DNA of 64,000 nucleotides from Sphingomonas leidyi (GTDB lineage: Bacteria > Pseudomonadota > Alphaproteobacteria > Sphingomonadales > Sphingomonadaceae), in assembly GCF_011761945.1 (NCBI RefSeq), contig NZ_JAASQV010000002.1, forward strand, positions 434,001-498,000. The letters are read 5' to 3'. The translations under genes and the position numbers were made by a program. The notes under the pieces were generated by a model. That model was not told the DNA's origin, made no database searches, and saw only the letters and a list, made by a program, of their open reading frames with translations. This document shows positions 48,285-56,709 of the stretch, one piece after another; position 1 is the stretch's first letter; each line of letters opens with the position of its first letter.

Positions 48285-48832
48285 CAGTCGTTTTCCTCTG
48301 CTTCGTATTCGTCTGCGCCTTCGGTGGAGAGCGGCGCGGTTGCGTTGATCAGTCGGTCGGTCATCAGCAGCTTGGCGTCGGCGATGCTGCCGAACGGAAC
48401 GCTGACCACCTTGTACTTGCGGACGTCGATCGAGACGAGGTCGCCCTCGATGCCGATCAGGTCGCCGGTCAATTGCTTGCGACCGTCCTCGAGCGGCTCG
48501 GCCAGGTTCAGCCGCGCCTCGTGCGTCTTCCAGTCCGCATAGTCCTGGAGCCGGGTGAGCGGCCGGTCGATCCCCGGCGAGCTGACCTCGAGCCGATAGG
48601 CATGGTCGAACGGGTCCTTGCCCGCCTCCTCCAGCGCATCGAACACATCGGAGATGCGGCGCGACAGGTCGGCGCAATCGTCGATGGTGAGCTGGCGGGT
48701 GTCGGGACGCTCGGCCATCACCTGCAGCGTCGGATCGCTGGTGCCGCCGAACATCTTGACGCGCACCAGCGCGAGCCCGAGCGCCTTGGCTTCGGGTTCG
48801 ATCAGCTTGGTGAGGTCGGCAATATTCGCCAC
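48284..48832 (-). CDS. rimP: Ribosome maturation factor RimP
   Basis: A 182-residue RimP. It has the N-terminal alpha/beta part (LTIDDCADLSRRISDVFDA) and YRLEVSSPGIDRPL, the family hallmark, then a small SH3-like domain. GTG start with GGAG upstream. It helps 30S assembly and heads the nusA-infB operon. The last residues are acidic (EGADEYEAEEND), which is longer than usual. No promoter was found with confidence in the 360 bases upstream, which are shared with the sugar dehydrogenase gene. Confidence 0.95.
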
Positions 48833-49192
48833 GCGGCACTCCGGAATTGGTCAAGCAGCTTCGGCGCCGGAGCCCTGCGGGCCCCGACCTCGGCATGTTT
48901 GACGATGTCGAGAAAGCAGGTGCGATATACGCACTCGGCGCCGCGGCGGCAAGAGCAATCGGATTCGGGCCGGAGCGGGATCTTTCCGCGCCGCGGGCGA
49001 AGGGCCTTGCGCATCGCCAATGGCGACACGCCCCAGTCCCGCGAAGGCGCTTGCCCCCGGTTCCCGCCTTCCGCCTTCCTCACTTGGCAGGCGCCCGGGA
49101 TACAAGCAGAATTGGCACCGGGAACGGCGCCCGGGGCCGCAGCGGACTCCGGCGCGTCGACGCCGCGACAACGGAAGAGAGGGATCGACCCG
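48833..49192. other. Divergent intergenic region, rimP / sugar dehydrogenase
   Basis: 360 bases with no convincing gene. It should hold the promoters for the rimP-nusA-infB operon (minus) and the lipoprotein dehydrogenase (plus). A TTGACG at 48899-48904 is the best -35-like hexamer on the plus strand, but the nearest TATA-like sequence (GATATA, 48924) is 19 bases away. No tRNA or other RNA was recognised. Frames open here are not supported by codon pattern or ribosome sites. Confidence 0.4.
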
Positions 49193-50431
49193 ATGCAGAA
49201 AAGTCTTCGCCTGGCCTTGCCCGCGCTGGCATTGCTCGCCGCCTGCAATGCGGGCTCGGGGCTCTCGGCGCGACAGGCAAGCCCCTCGTCCGCGGACGAC
49301 GGACCACCCTTCACCCTGACCCAGGTCACTGCGTTCGATGCGCCCTGGGCGATGGCCTTCCTGCCCGACGGACGGATGCTGGTGACGGAGAAGGCGGGCA
49401 GGATCCTGCTCGTCTCGGCGGACGGCAGGCAGCGGCAGGTGATCGCCAATGTCGACGTGGTCTTTCAGGGCCAGGGCGGGCTGCTCGACGTGATTCCCGC
49501 CCCCGATTTCGCGAAGAGCCACCGGGTCTACTACACCTATGCCGAGCCGCGGCCCCAGGGATCCAGCCTGGCGATGGCCCGCGCGACCCTTGTCGACGGC
49601 CCGGCGCCCACGCTCGTCGACCCGCAGGTGCTGTGGCGCGCAGGGTCGGACGGCAAGGGCGGCCAGTTCGGCGCGGTCATCGCCTTCGCGCCCGATGGCA
49701 AGTCGCTGTTCCTAACCTCGGGCGAGCGCCAGCGCTTCACCCCGGCACAGGATCCGAACCAGGCGCTCGGCAAGATCCTGCACCTGACGCTCGACGGCAA
49801 GCCGGCGCCCGGCAATCCCTGGGCGGGCAAGACCGGTACGGCGACGGTGGCCGTCACCGATCCACCCCGGAACACCGAGCTCGCCAAGACCGCGCCGGCC
49901 CGCACCCAGGCAGTGGACGGCCCCAATCTGGTCCCCGCCGAGACCTGGACCCTCGGCCATCGCAATCCCTATGGGCTGGTGTTCGATGCGAGCGGCCGGC
50001 TCTGGGAGAACGAGATGGGCCCCAAGGGCGGCGACGAGGTCAACCTGATCCGCAAGGGCAGGAACTATGGCTGGCCCCTGGTTTCCGACGGCGACAATTA
50101 CGACGGCACGCCGATACCCCGTCATGCGCCCGGCGACGGCTTCGAGGCGCCGGCGGCATATTGGAACCCGTCCATCTCGCCCGGCGGGATGATCTATTAT
50201 TCGGGCGGCATGTTCCCGAAATGGAAGGGCTCGCTGCTGATCGGCGCGCTTTCGGGCCGCGGGCTGATCCGCGTCGCGCTCGACGGCGACAAGGCGAGCA
50301 AGGCCGACCGATGGGACCTGGACATGCGCATCCGCGACGTGGCGCAGGGTCCCGACGGCGCGGTATGGCTGCTCGAGGACGCCGGCAAGGCCAATGGGCG
50401 GCTGTTCAGGCTGACGCCCAAAGGATCCTAG
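49193..50431 (+). CDS. PQQ-dependent sugar dehydrogenase-family lipoprotein
   Basis: A 412-residue beta-propeller protein with lipobox ALLAAC (Cys19). The family blocks are FDAPWAMAFLPDGRMLVTEKAGRI in two stretches, GQGGLLDVIPAPDFA, GHRNPYGLVFDASGRLWENEMGPKGGDEVN, NYGWP and FPKWKGSLLIGAL. These match soluble aldose/glucose dehydrogenases that use PQQ and act in the periplasm. The sugar is not readable from sequence. Its stop overlaps the convergent thioesterase stop on the other strand (CTAG). GAAGAG-rich sequence lies before the ATG. Confidence 0.88.
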   Translation: MQKSLRLALPALALLAACNAGSGLSARQASPSSADDGPPFTLTQVTAFDAPWAMAFLPDGRMLVTEKAGRILLVSADGRQRQVIANVDVVFQGQGGLLDVIPAPDFAKSHRVYYTYAEPRPQGSSLAMARATLVDGPAPTLVDPQVLWRAGSDGKGGQFGAVIAFAPDGKSLFLTSGERQRFTPAQDPNQALGKILHLTLDGKPAPGNPWAGKTGTATVAVTDPPRNTELAKTAPARTQAVDGPNLVPAETWTLGHRNPYGLVFDASGRLWENEMGPKGGDEVNLIRKGRNYGWPLVSDGDNYDGTPIPRHAPGDGFEAPAAYWNPSISPGGMIYYSGGMFPKWKGSLLIGALSGRGLIRVALDGDKASKADRWDLDMRIRDVAQGPDGAVWLLEDAGKANGRLFRLTPKGS

Positions 50432-50802
50432 CGCACGATCAGATAGTTCATCCGCGCCGCGGCGATCGGCCGGTCCGGCTCGTCCTGCCAGGCGATCGCC
50501 TCGACATTGGCGACGCGCGTGCCCAGCCGGGTCACCGCGCCGCGGGCCCGGGTCGGCTTGTCGCGGCCGCCGCGCATATAGTCCACGGTCAGGTTGATCG
50601 GCTTGACCTGGGTCTGGTCGGAGCCGAGCGCTTGCCAGAGCGCACCCACCGCCGCCATTTCGAGCAGCCCGCCGATCGCGCCGCCGTGCAGGAAGCCGGG
50701 GCGGCCGAGCACGCCGTCGCCAAAGGGCATCACCAGCACCGGCGCTCGCTCGCCGGGTTCGACCGTGAGGCCAAGCAGTTCGGCATAGGGAGGCAGGATC
50801 AC
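50428..50802 (-). CDS. PaaI-type hotdog thioesterase (second of a pair)
   Basis: A 124-residue hotdog-fold protein. GFLHGGAIGGLLEMAAVGAL holds the catalytic region; INLTVDYMRGGRDKPTRARG and NVEAIAWQDEPDRPIAAARM follow. It probably hydrolyses acyl-CoA or aryl-CoA. It starts with GTG, overlapping the stop of the preceding hotdog gene (GTGA). The two tandem genes may form a heteromer. The convergent sugar dehydrogenase gene shares its final bases. Confidence 0.85.
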   Translation of the reverse strand: MILPPYAELLGLTVEPGERAPVLVMPFGDGVLGRPGFLHGGAIGGLLEMAAVGALWQALGSDQTQVKPINLTVDYMRGGRDKPTRARGAVTRLGTRVANVEAIAWQDEPDRPIAAARMNYLIVR

Positions 50803-51239
50803 CGGTAGCGCTCCGTCGCCATGAACGTGCCGGCGACATGGGCGATCGGATCGTCCGGATCGCCGTCATGCGCCTGGCCGCGCACAAAGGCGATCGAACG
50901 CGTCAGCCGATAGCATTCGCCGCGGCCGACCACCGTGCGGCCCGGCGTCGCCGGGCGCAGATAGTCGATCCTGAGATCGAGCGTCGCCTGCGGCACGAAG
51001 GCGCCGGCCCGCAGCCAGACCGAAACCGCGGTCGCCATGTCCATCAGCGCCAGGATGGGCCCCGAAGCGAGCACGCCCGAGGCCGGATCGCCGATCATGT
51101 CCTCGCGATAGGGCAGCTCGAGCTCGGCCCAATCGGGGCCATGGGTGCGATAGCCGATGCCCAGCCGCGTGCCGTGGCTGGCATAGCGCAGCTCGAAGAA
51201 GCGCAGCGGGTCGAAGGCGGAAGGGGCCGGTTGGCGCAT
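50799..51239 (-). CDS. PaaI-type hotdog thioesterase (first of a pair)
   Basis: A 146-residue hotdog-fold protein, paralogous to the next gene. It has VLASGPILALMDMATAVSVWL in the position of the catalytic helix (Asp present, the usual GG absent) and ATLDLRIDYLRPATPGRTV. The shared fold and GTGA coupling suggest a heterodimer, or duplicates with divided roles. It is divergent from the 53-residue peptide gene across a 123-base gap. Substrate unknown. Confidence 0.85.
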   Translation of the reverse strand: MRQPAPSAFDPLRFFELRYASHGTRLGIGYRTHGPDWAELELPYREDMIGDPASGVLASGPILALMDMATAVSVWLRAGAFVPQATLDLRIDYLRPATPGRTVVGRGECYRLTRSIAFVRGQAHDGDPDDPIAHVAGTFMATERYR

Positions 51240-51284
51240 GGCCGCCCCCTAGCGCGGCCGCGGAAAGCACGCAAATGGCGGCAA

Positions 51285-51298
51285 TTACATCGTTGTAA
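51285..51298. promoter_or_regulatory. Inverted repeat TTACA-N4-TGTAA before the peptide operon
   Basis: TTACATCGTTGTAA, with 5-bp arms and a 4-base centre, lies 65-78 bases upstream of the 53-residue peptide gene, in the gap shared with the divergent thioesterase. The operon ends in a gene for a winged-helix regulator, so it may be that regulator's site. Only one copy was seen by eye. Confidence 0.4.
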
Positions 51299-51362
51299 GA
51301 TGCACCATTCCCGTCCCGCCCTAGCGTGGCCCCATCGGGGAACCTTCGGAAGGGAGGGAGGC

Positions 51363-51524
51363 ATGGGATTGCTGAAGATCGATCTGGGAGAGATCCCGGA
51401 GCTGGGCACCAGCGTGGCGCTGCATGGAACGCTGCGCACGGCCCTGAACGATGTCGACGATCTGTTCGAGCTGATCGTCGGCATCGCGATCCTGATCTAC
51501 GAGATCGCGCCCGATTTCGCATGA
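51363..51524 (+). CDS. 53-residue peptide with hydrophobic C-terminal half
   Basis: A 53-codon gene with a strong ribosome site (GGGAGGGAGGC before ATG). The N-terminal 30 residues are polar (MGLLKIDLGEIPELGTSV, then ALHGTLRTALNDVDD), and residues 34-53 are hydrophobic with two glutamates (LFELIVGIAILIYEIAPDFA). It has no cysteines and no signal peptide, so it is not a lasso or lanthipeptide precursor by visible motif. ATGA overlap couples it to the next gene, which favours a joint function. It could be a precursor or partner for the two following proteins; no family is recognised. Confidence 0.65.
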   Translation: MGLLKIDLGEIPELGTSVALHGTLRTALNDVDDLFELIVGIAILIYEIAPDFA

Positions 51525-52474
51525 ACGGGATGGATGCCGGAATGCGCGCGGCGCTCGTCGCCGCGCGGGAGGCTGGGCGGGGTACGATCCGGAAATGGCG
51601 GCATGGCGATGCGCATCGCATGCTCGAAACGGTCTTCGCCGATTGCGCCGCGGAGGATGCCGAGGCCCTGACGCACCGCGCTACGCGGCTGTTCGGCGAC
51701 GGTGGCTGGGCCGGGGCACTGCTCCAGCCGCTGATCGATGCGATCGCCGCCGACCCTTTGTTCGAGCCGCCGTTCAAGGCGAACCGTGACGGCCTCCGCA
51801 TCGGCGCGGTCCTGTTCGATTGCCCCGCGGTGGCGATCTCCGCCTGCGTGACCAGCGCGGCGGCGATGCGCCGGCGGCCACCGCCGACCGCCTGCACCTT
51901 TTCCGGCCGGATCGCCGTGACGCGCTTCGTCCGAGCGGGAGGCGCGACGTTGCGGCGCTGGCGGACCGCGCCTGCCGGGCCGGACTTCCGCGCCGCCGAA
52001 GCGCCGCCGTGCGAAGAGCGGGAATCGCTGCGGCTCGCCGATGGCGAGGTCCACGCGATCGACGGACGCTGCGAGGCACAGCTGCTTGCCGATGCCGGCA
52101 ACGACGTGGTCACGCTGGTGGCGACCATCCGGGCCGGTGCCGCGCCGTTGATGCGCGAGCATGCGATCGGCGACGGCAAGCTGCTCCGGGTCGCGAGCGG
52201 CGACGACCAGGCCTCGCGCGCCGAGATGCTGCTCGCCTTTCTCCGCCTCGCCGGGCGGGCGGATGCGGGCCCGCAATTCGACGCGGCGACGCGCGATCCG
52301 GCCTTCCATCTGCGCTGGGCGGCGATGCGCGAATGGCTGGCGCTCGATGCGCACGCCGCCCTGCCCCGGCTCGAAGCGATGGCGGCAGGCGATCCGCATA
52401 TCGAGATACGCGAGGCCGCCGAACGGACACTCGCAGCAGTGCGCCCGCGGCTGAGCACGGCATGCCGCGCCTGA
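51521..52474 (+). CDS. Cupin-like/helical-repeat protein lacking the metal site
   Basis: A 317-residue protein of unrecognised family. It runs through a helical N-terminus (residues 1-85), a beta-rich middle (about 90-205) and a C-terminal HEAT-like helical pair (about 257-305, with AAMREWLALDAHAALPRL and IEIREAAERTLAAV). The middle aligns with that of the next gene (RLxxGxxx..QL..xxxVxLxxxI), but the HxHxxH metal motif of that gene has no counterpart here, and RCEAQ stands where it has DVHVQ. It looks like a non-catalytic paralogue. It starts on the peptide stop (ATGA) and its end overlaps the next gene by 13 bases. Confidence 0.68.
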   Translation: MNGMDAGMRAALVAAREAGRGTIRKWRHGDAHRMLETVFADCAAEDAEALTHRATRLFGDGGWAGALLQPLIDAIAADPLFEPPFKANRDGLRIGAVLFDCPAVAISACVTSAAAMRRRPPPTACTFSGRIAVTRFVRAGGATLRRWRTAPAGPDFRAAEAPPCEERESLRLADGEVHAIDGRCEAQLLADAGNDVVTLVATIRAGAAPLMREHAIGDGKLLRVASGDDQASRAEMLLAFLRLAGRADAGPQFDAATRDPAFHLRWAAMREWLALDAHAALPRLEAMAAGDPHIEIREAAERTLAAVRPRLSTACRA

Positions 52475-53340
52475 TCGATCCCGGCCAGGGCGGCGCGATC
52501 GAGCTGGTCGAGCTGGTCGAAACGCTCGACGCCTATCCCGTCGACGCGCGCGACGAGGATGCGTTCGCGAGCTGGGGGCCGCTGCTCGCGCGGCTGGGGC
52601 GCAACTCCGATTTCCTCGCCGACCTCGCGATCGCCGAACTCAAGACACGCTGCGCCGCCCAGCATGCCGGCAATGGCTATGGCGCGCAGGTCTTCCTGCT
52701 TCGCCCGCCCAATGGCCGCTATGTGCTGCGCGCCAATTTCTGGCCGGCGCGCGCGGATTCGGCCACCCGCCGCAGCGGGCCGGCGGCCTTCTTCTACGAC
52801 TTGCCGCACGACCATAATTTCCATTTTCTTACCTATGGCTATCTCGGCCCGGGCTATTGGAGCGACTATTACGAATATGATGCTGCGCCGCTCACGGGCC
52901 TGCCCGGCGAGCATGCAGGGCTTCGCTTCGTCGAGCGCGCGCGGCTCGAACCCGGCAGGCTGATGCTCTACCGGATGCGGCGCGACGTGCATGTCCAGCT
53001 GCCGCCGGACAGCATGTCGGTCTCGCTCAACATCCTCGCCGCCGATCCCGCCCAGCCCTGGCTCGACCAGTATCGCTTCGATATCGGGCGCGGCACCATC
53101 GCCGAGGGCCTGACGGTGACCGCCGCGGAGGCCCTGGTCGCCATCGCGGTGCATGTCGGCAACGGGCTGGACCTGGCCGAGCACTTCGCCCTGCGCCATC
53201 CCTGCGCAAGGATGCGGGTGACCGCGCTCGACGCGCTCGTCTCGGCGCTGCCTGGCGAAGCGCCGATGCTGCTCTCCCGCGCGACGGACGATCCCGACCG
53301 CTTCGTCGCCGGCCATGCCCGGGCGAGACTAGCTCCGTAA
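52462..53340 (+). CDS. Cupin-like protein with HxHxxH site and helical-repeat tail
   Basis: A 292-residue protein. The N-terminal part (residues 1-70) is helical, the middle is beta-rich with HDHNFHF (His116, His118, His121) followed by LTYGYLGPGYWSDYYEYD, and a second motif has DVHVQLPPDSMSVSLNIL (His177). This fits a cupin-like metal site. A HEAT-like pair ends the protein (MRVTALDALVSALPGEAPML). It is paralogous to the previous gene. No known family was recognised, and the reaction is unknown. ATG lies 13 bases inside the previous gene. Confidence 0.7.
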   Translation: MPRLIDPGQGGAIELVELVETLDAYPVDARDEDAFASWGPLLARLGRNSDFLADLAIAELKTRCAAQHAGNGYGAQVFLLRPPNGRYVLRANFWPARADSATRRSGPAAFFYDLPHDHNFHFLTYGYLGPGYWSDYYEYDAAPLTGLPGEHAGLRFVERARLEPGRLMLYRMRRDVHVQLPPDSMSVSLNILAADPAQPWLDQYRFDIGRGTIAEGLTVTAAEALVAIAVHVGNGLDLAEHFALRHPCARMRVTALDALVSALPGEAPMLLSRATDDPDRFVAGHARARLAP

Positions 53341-53389
53341 CGGACATGGTTGCCGCCGAAACGGTGTCATCGCCGCTAGCTTCGGTGCC

Positions 53390-53989
53390 GTGACCCTGCG
53401 TGTCGCCTGTACCGTCGAACTCCCTGACCTTGCCCGAGCCACTGCGGCGCGCGGACTGGGGCTCGTCCCCTATGCACCGGGGGTGGAGGCGGCGGCGGGC
53501 CTGTTCGCAGGCACGGGCGAGAGCGTGGCGCGGATCCGGGCACTGGGTTGGCAGGAGCCGCTCCTCCTGCTCCTGCCGATCGAGGGCAGCGTGGCGCAGG
53601 CGCTCGATGCCGGTGCCGACGATGCGATGCCCGCTTCCGCCACTGCCGAGGAAGTGGCGGCCCGCCTTGCCGCGCGGATCCGGCGGCGGCCCGAAATCGT
53701 GCTCGGCGAGCTTCGCATCGATCCCGTCGAGCGCCGGGTGACGCGCGCCGGCCGGCCGATATCACTGCTGCCCCGCGAATATGCGCTGCTGCTTCACCTG
53801 GTCCGCCAGGGCGATCGACCGGCGGGGCGCTCCGAATTGCTGGCGGCGGTCTGGGGCCTCGACTTCGATCCCGGCACCAATGTCGTCGAGGTGCATGTCT
53901 CGCGGCTGCGCGCCAAGCTCGACCGGGGGTTCGCCATGCCGATGCTGCGCACCGACAAGGGACGCGGCTACCGGCTTTGCGTGGGCTGA
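53390..53989 (+). CDS. Winged-helix regulator with degenerate receiver domain
   Basis: A 199-residue protein. The C-terminal OmpR/PhoB winged helix is clear (LLPREYALLLHLVRQGD, VVEVHVSRLRAKLD, LRTDKGRGYRL; residues 101-198). The N-terminal 100 residues keep only the receiver C-terminus (ALDAGADDAMPASATAEEVAARLAARIRR in two stretches); no phospho-acceptor Asp or acidic pair is seen. It starts with GTG and no sensor kinase is adjacent. It stands 49 bases after the cupin-like gene, on the same strand. Confidence 0.82.
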   Translation: MTLRVACTVELPDLARATAARGLGLVPYAPGVEAAAGLFAGTGESVARIRALGWQEPLLLLLPIEGSVAQALDAGADDAMPASATAEEVAARLAARIRRRPEIVLGELRIDPVERRVTRAGRPISLLPREYALLLHLVRQGDRPAGRSELLAAVWGLDFDPGTNVVEVHVSRLRAKLDRGFAMPMLRTDKGRGYRLCVG

Positions 53990-54028
53990 TTGCACGCTAT
54001 TCTGTTCGCAAGGCAAAGGAGAGAAGGC

Positions 54029-54805
54029 ATGGAAGAGCGCGTCAGGATCGAGATCGAGGACGGCGTCGCGGACGTGCGGCTGGCCCGGCCCGACAAGCTC
54101 AACGCGCTCGATCCGGCGATGTTCGCCGGGATCATCGCCGCGATCGCCCGGCTGGAGGGCGAGGCCGGCATCCGCGCCGTCGTGCTGTCCGGCGAGGGGC
54201 GCGGCTTCTGCGCAGGCCTGGACATGGCCAGCATGGCGGCGGGGGGATCGGGAATCGATCTCGCCCGGCGCAGCCACGGCCTGGCCAATGATTTCCAGCA
54301 GGTCGCCTGGGGCTGGCGCGCCCTGCCGGTGCCGGTGATCGCCGCGGTGCATGGCGTCGCTTTCGGCGGCGGCCTCCAGATCGCCAGCGGCGCGGACGTG
54401 CGAATCGCCGCGCCGGGCACGCGGCTTTCGGTGATGGAGATGAAATGGGGCATCGTGCCCGACATGGCCGGCTATGCGCTCTGGCGCGGCAATGTCCGCG
54501 ACGACGTGCTGCGCGAACTCGCCTATACCGCCCGCGAATTCGACGCGGAGGAAGCAGTGGCGCTCGGCTTCGTCACGCGCATCGCCGAGGAGCCGCATGC
54601 AGAAGCGATGGCGCTCGCCCGGGCCATCGCCGGGCGCAACCCGCATGCGATCCGCGCCGCCAAGCGGCTCGCCAATCTCGAGGCCGGAGCCGCCGACATT
54701 CTGCTCGCCGAAAGCCGGGAACAGGCCGCATTGCTGCGCACGCCCAACCAGATCGAAGCAGTGATGGCCAATATGCAGAAGCGCCCGCCGGCGTTCAGCG
54801 ATTGA
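54029..54805 (+). CDS. Enoyl-CoA hydratase/isomerase family protein
   Basis: A 258-residue crotonase-fold protein. ARPDKLNALDPAMF, SGEGRGFCAGLDM (oxyanion hole) and HGVAFGGGLQIASGADVRIA are clear. MEMKWGIVPDMAGYALW has the position where hydratases carry the second glutamate, with Asp here. Such enzymes hydrate or isomerise enoyl-CoA. The role of this copy is unassigned. AAGGAGAG precedes the ATG; an upstream in-frame ATG lacks a ribosome site. It ends convergent with DUF427, overlapping by 11 bases. Confidence 0.9.
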   Translation: MEERVRIEIEDGVADVRLARPDKLNALDPAMFAGIIAAIARLEGEAGIRAVVLSGEGRGFCAGLDMASMAAGGSGIDLARRSHGLANDFQQVAWGWRALPVPVIAAVHGVAFGGGLQIASGADVRIAAPGTRLSVMEMKWGIVPDMAGYALWRGNVRDDVLRELAYTAREFDAEEAVALGFVTRIAEEPHAEAMALARAIAGRNPHAIRAAKRLANLEAGAADILLAESREQAALLRTPNQIEAVMANMQKRPPAFSD

Positions 54806-55163
54806 CTTCGATCGCCTCCACCCGGTCCGGATAAAAGGCCAGATGGTCGCGGATTTCGGCGACCGCCGCATAGGGCGCCTCATAGCTCCACACCGCATTC
54901 CCGGCCCCGCCGCGGATCGAGAAATAGCTGGCCTCGCCCTTGTACGGGCAATAGCTCGCATGGTCGGTCCGCTGGAGCGAAGCCATATCGGCATCCGCGC
55001 GCGGGATGTAGAGGACCGGCGGGTAGTTCGCCTCACGGAGCTCCAGCGCGCGGCGGGTGTCGGCGATCACCCTGCCGGCGGCCCGCACCACCACATGCGC
55101 GTCCGACCGTGCGATCGCGATCGGATGATCGGGCCCGGGAATCCGTGTCGGCCTGCTCGCCAT
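54795..55163 (-). CDS. DUF427 protein
   Basis: A 122-residue DUF427 protein. The family signature is [15 protein letters not shown], followed by [13 protein letters not shown] and a final AVWSYEAPY...[20 protein letters not shown]427 proteins are small beta-barrel-like proteins of unknown function. ATG is at the conserved N-terminus. It is divergent from the thiolase across a 97-base gap and convergent with the enoyl-CoA hydratase. Confidence 0.88.
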   Translation of the reverse strand: MASRPTRIPGPDHPIAIARSDAHVVVRAAGRVIADTRRALELREANYPPVLYIPRADADMASLQRTDHASYCPYKGEASYFSIRGGAGNAVWSYEAPYAAVAEIRDHLAFYPDRVEAIEVNR

Positions 55164-55260
55164 GGCGCACCTCCGCCGACGGATATGGGACGGCGCGGAG
55201 CCATTGCAATCGCGGCGACGCAAGGCCATACCGCATCTTCGAAAACAGGAGGGTGCCGCA

Positions 55261-56454
55261 ATGCGTGAAGCTGTGATCGTCTCGACCGCGCGAACGGGGA
55301 TCGGCAAGGCGGGTCGCGGCTATTTCAACGACACCGAGGCGCCGGTGCTCGCCGCCCATGTGATGAACGCGGCGGTGGAACGCGCCGGCATCGATCCGGC
55401 GCGGATCGACGACGTCTTCTACGGCATGGGCAACCAATGGGGAACGCAGGGCGCGAACATGGCACGGATGGCGCTGTTCGCCGCCGGACTGCCGCACAGC
55501 GTGCCCGCCTTCAGCCTCGACCGCAAATGCGGATCGGGCCTCACCGCCATTGCCCTGGCCGCGCGCTCGATCATGACCGACGAGATCGACGTCGCGCTGG
55601 CCGGCGGCATGGAATCGATCAGCCTGACGATGCGCGACGCGCCGCGCTATCCGAACAAGTCCGTCACCGACCGGGTGGCCGCCGCCTATATCCCGATGAT
55701 CGAGACCGCCGAGATCGTCGCCGAGCGCTACGGCATCAGCCGCGCGGCGCAGGATGCCTTCGCCGCGGCGAGCCAGCAGCGCGCGGCGGCCGGTCTTGCA
55801 AGCGGCGCCTTTGCCGAGGAGATCGCGCCGATCACCGTGGCGAAGGCGCTCTTCGACAAGGAAGGCAACCGCACCGGCAGCGAGACCGTCACCGTTACCC
55901 AGGACGAAGGCATCCGTGCCGGCACCACCGCCGAAGTGCTCGCCACGCTGAAGCCGGTATGGAAGGACGGCCGGTTCGTCGCGCAGGGCCGGCACGTCAC
56001 CGCCGGCAATGCCAGCCAGCTTTCCGACGGCGCCGCCGCGCAGATCCTGATGGACCGCCAGACCGCCGAGGCCGAGGGCAAGGAGATATTGGGCATCTAT
56101 CGCGGTTTCCAGGTCGCCGGCTGCGAGCCCGACGAGATGGGAATCGGCCCGGTCTTCGCAGTGCCCAAACTGCTCAAGCGCGCCGGCCTGCGGGTCGAGG
56201 ATATCGGCCTGTGGGAAATCAACGAGGCATTCGCCAGTCAATGCCTCTATTGCCGCGACACACTGGGGATCGATCCCGACCGGCTCAACGTCAATGGCGG
56301 CGCCATCGCGATCGGCCATCCGTTCGGGATGAGCGGATCGCGCCTCGTCGGCCATGCGCTGATCGAAGGGCGCAAGCGCGGCGTGCGCCATGTCGTCGTC
56401 TCGATGTGCACGGCCGGGGGCATGGGCGCGGCGGGGCTGTTCGAGCTGCCCTAG
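55261..56454 (+). CDS. Acetyl-CoA C-acyltransferase (thiolase)
   Basis: A 397-residue thiolase. The acyl-accepting cysteine is in [12 protein letters not shown], then [17 protein letters not shown] (histidine) and the C-terminal [17 protein letters not shown] with the second cysteine. It condenses or cleaves acyl-CoA in beta-oxidation or related pathways. GGAGGG lies seven bases upstream. It is followed by a REP-like hairpin. With the enoyl-CoA hydratase next door it suggests fatty or aromatic acyl-CoA degradation, by inference. Confidence 0.93.
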   Translation: MREAVIVSTARTGIGKAGRGYFNDTEAPVLAAHVMNAAVERAGIDPARIDDVFYGMGNQWGTQGANMARMALFAAGLPHSVPAFSLDRKCGSGLTAIALAARSIMTDEIDVALAGGMESISLTMRDAPRYPNKSVTDRVAAAYIPMIETAEIVAERYGISRAAQDAFAAASQQRAAAGLASGAFAEEIAPITVAKALFDKEGNRTGSETVTVTQDEGIRAGTTAEVLATLKPVWKDGRFVAQGRHVTAGNASQLSDGAAAQILMDRQTAEAEGKEILGIYRGFQVAGCEPDEMGIGPVFAVPKLLKRAGLRVEDIGLWEINEAFASQCLYCRDTLGIDPDRLNVNGGAIAIGHPFGMSGSRLVGHALIEGRKRGVRHVVVSMCTAGGMGAAGLFELP

Positions 56455-56483
56455 GTCGGGGCTCACATTTCTCCATTTCCGTT

Positions 56484-56511
56484 CGTCATGCCCGCACAGG
56501 CGGGGATGACG
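56484..56511. repeat. REP-like hairpin after the thiolase
   Basis: CGTCATGCCCGC and GCGGGGATGACG form an 11 of 12 bp inverted repeat around ACAG, the common CGTCAT...ATGACG extragenic palindrome of many proteobacteria. It lies 30 bases after the thiolase stop and may act as an mRNA end or transcription-stop structure. Another GGGGA-GT-TCCCC hairpin lies near 56600. The rest of 56512-56709 shows nothing recognisable. Confidence 0.65.
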
Positions 56512-56709
56512 GTTATGGCACCACCGTTGTCTCAAGGGGATAGTCGCCCACGCACGGCTTGCGATCCCGGCTTCTCGCGCGGCGACATGCCCGGATCGGG
56601 GAGTTCCCCGCATTCTACCCGTCGAGCAAGCGCAGCCGGGCGGGCGGCCCGGCCGCACGAGCCAAGCAGGCGGAACCCATATCGCAAGGCCGGATGGCCG
56701 CGCCCTGCC

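Noticed and set aside
48899..48931. TTGACG...GATATA as the sugar dehydrogenase promoter
   Set aside because: Spacing of 19 bases and poor -10 match; no other evidence.
51363..51524. Lasso peptide or lanthipeptide precursor
   Set aside because: No cysteines, no lasso B/C or lanthionine synthetase genes, and no leader-type cleavage motif. It remains an unclassified small peptide.
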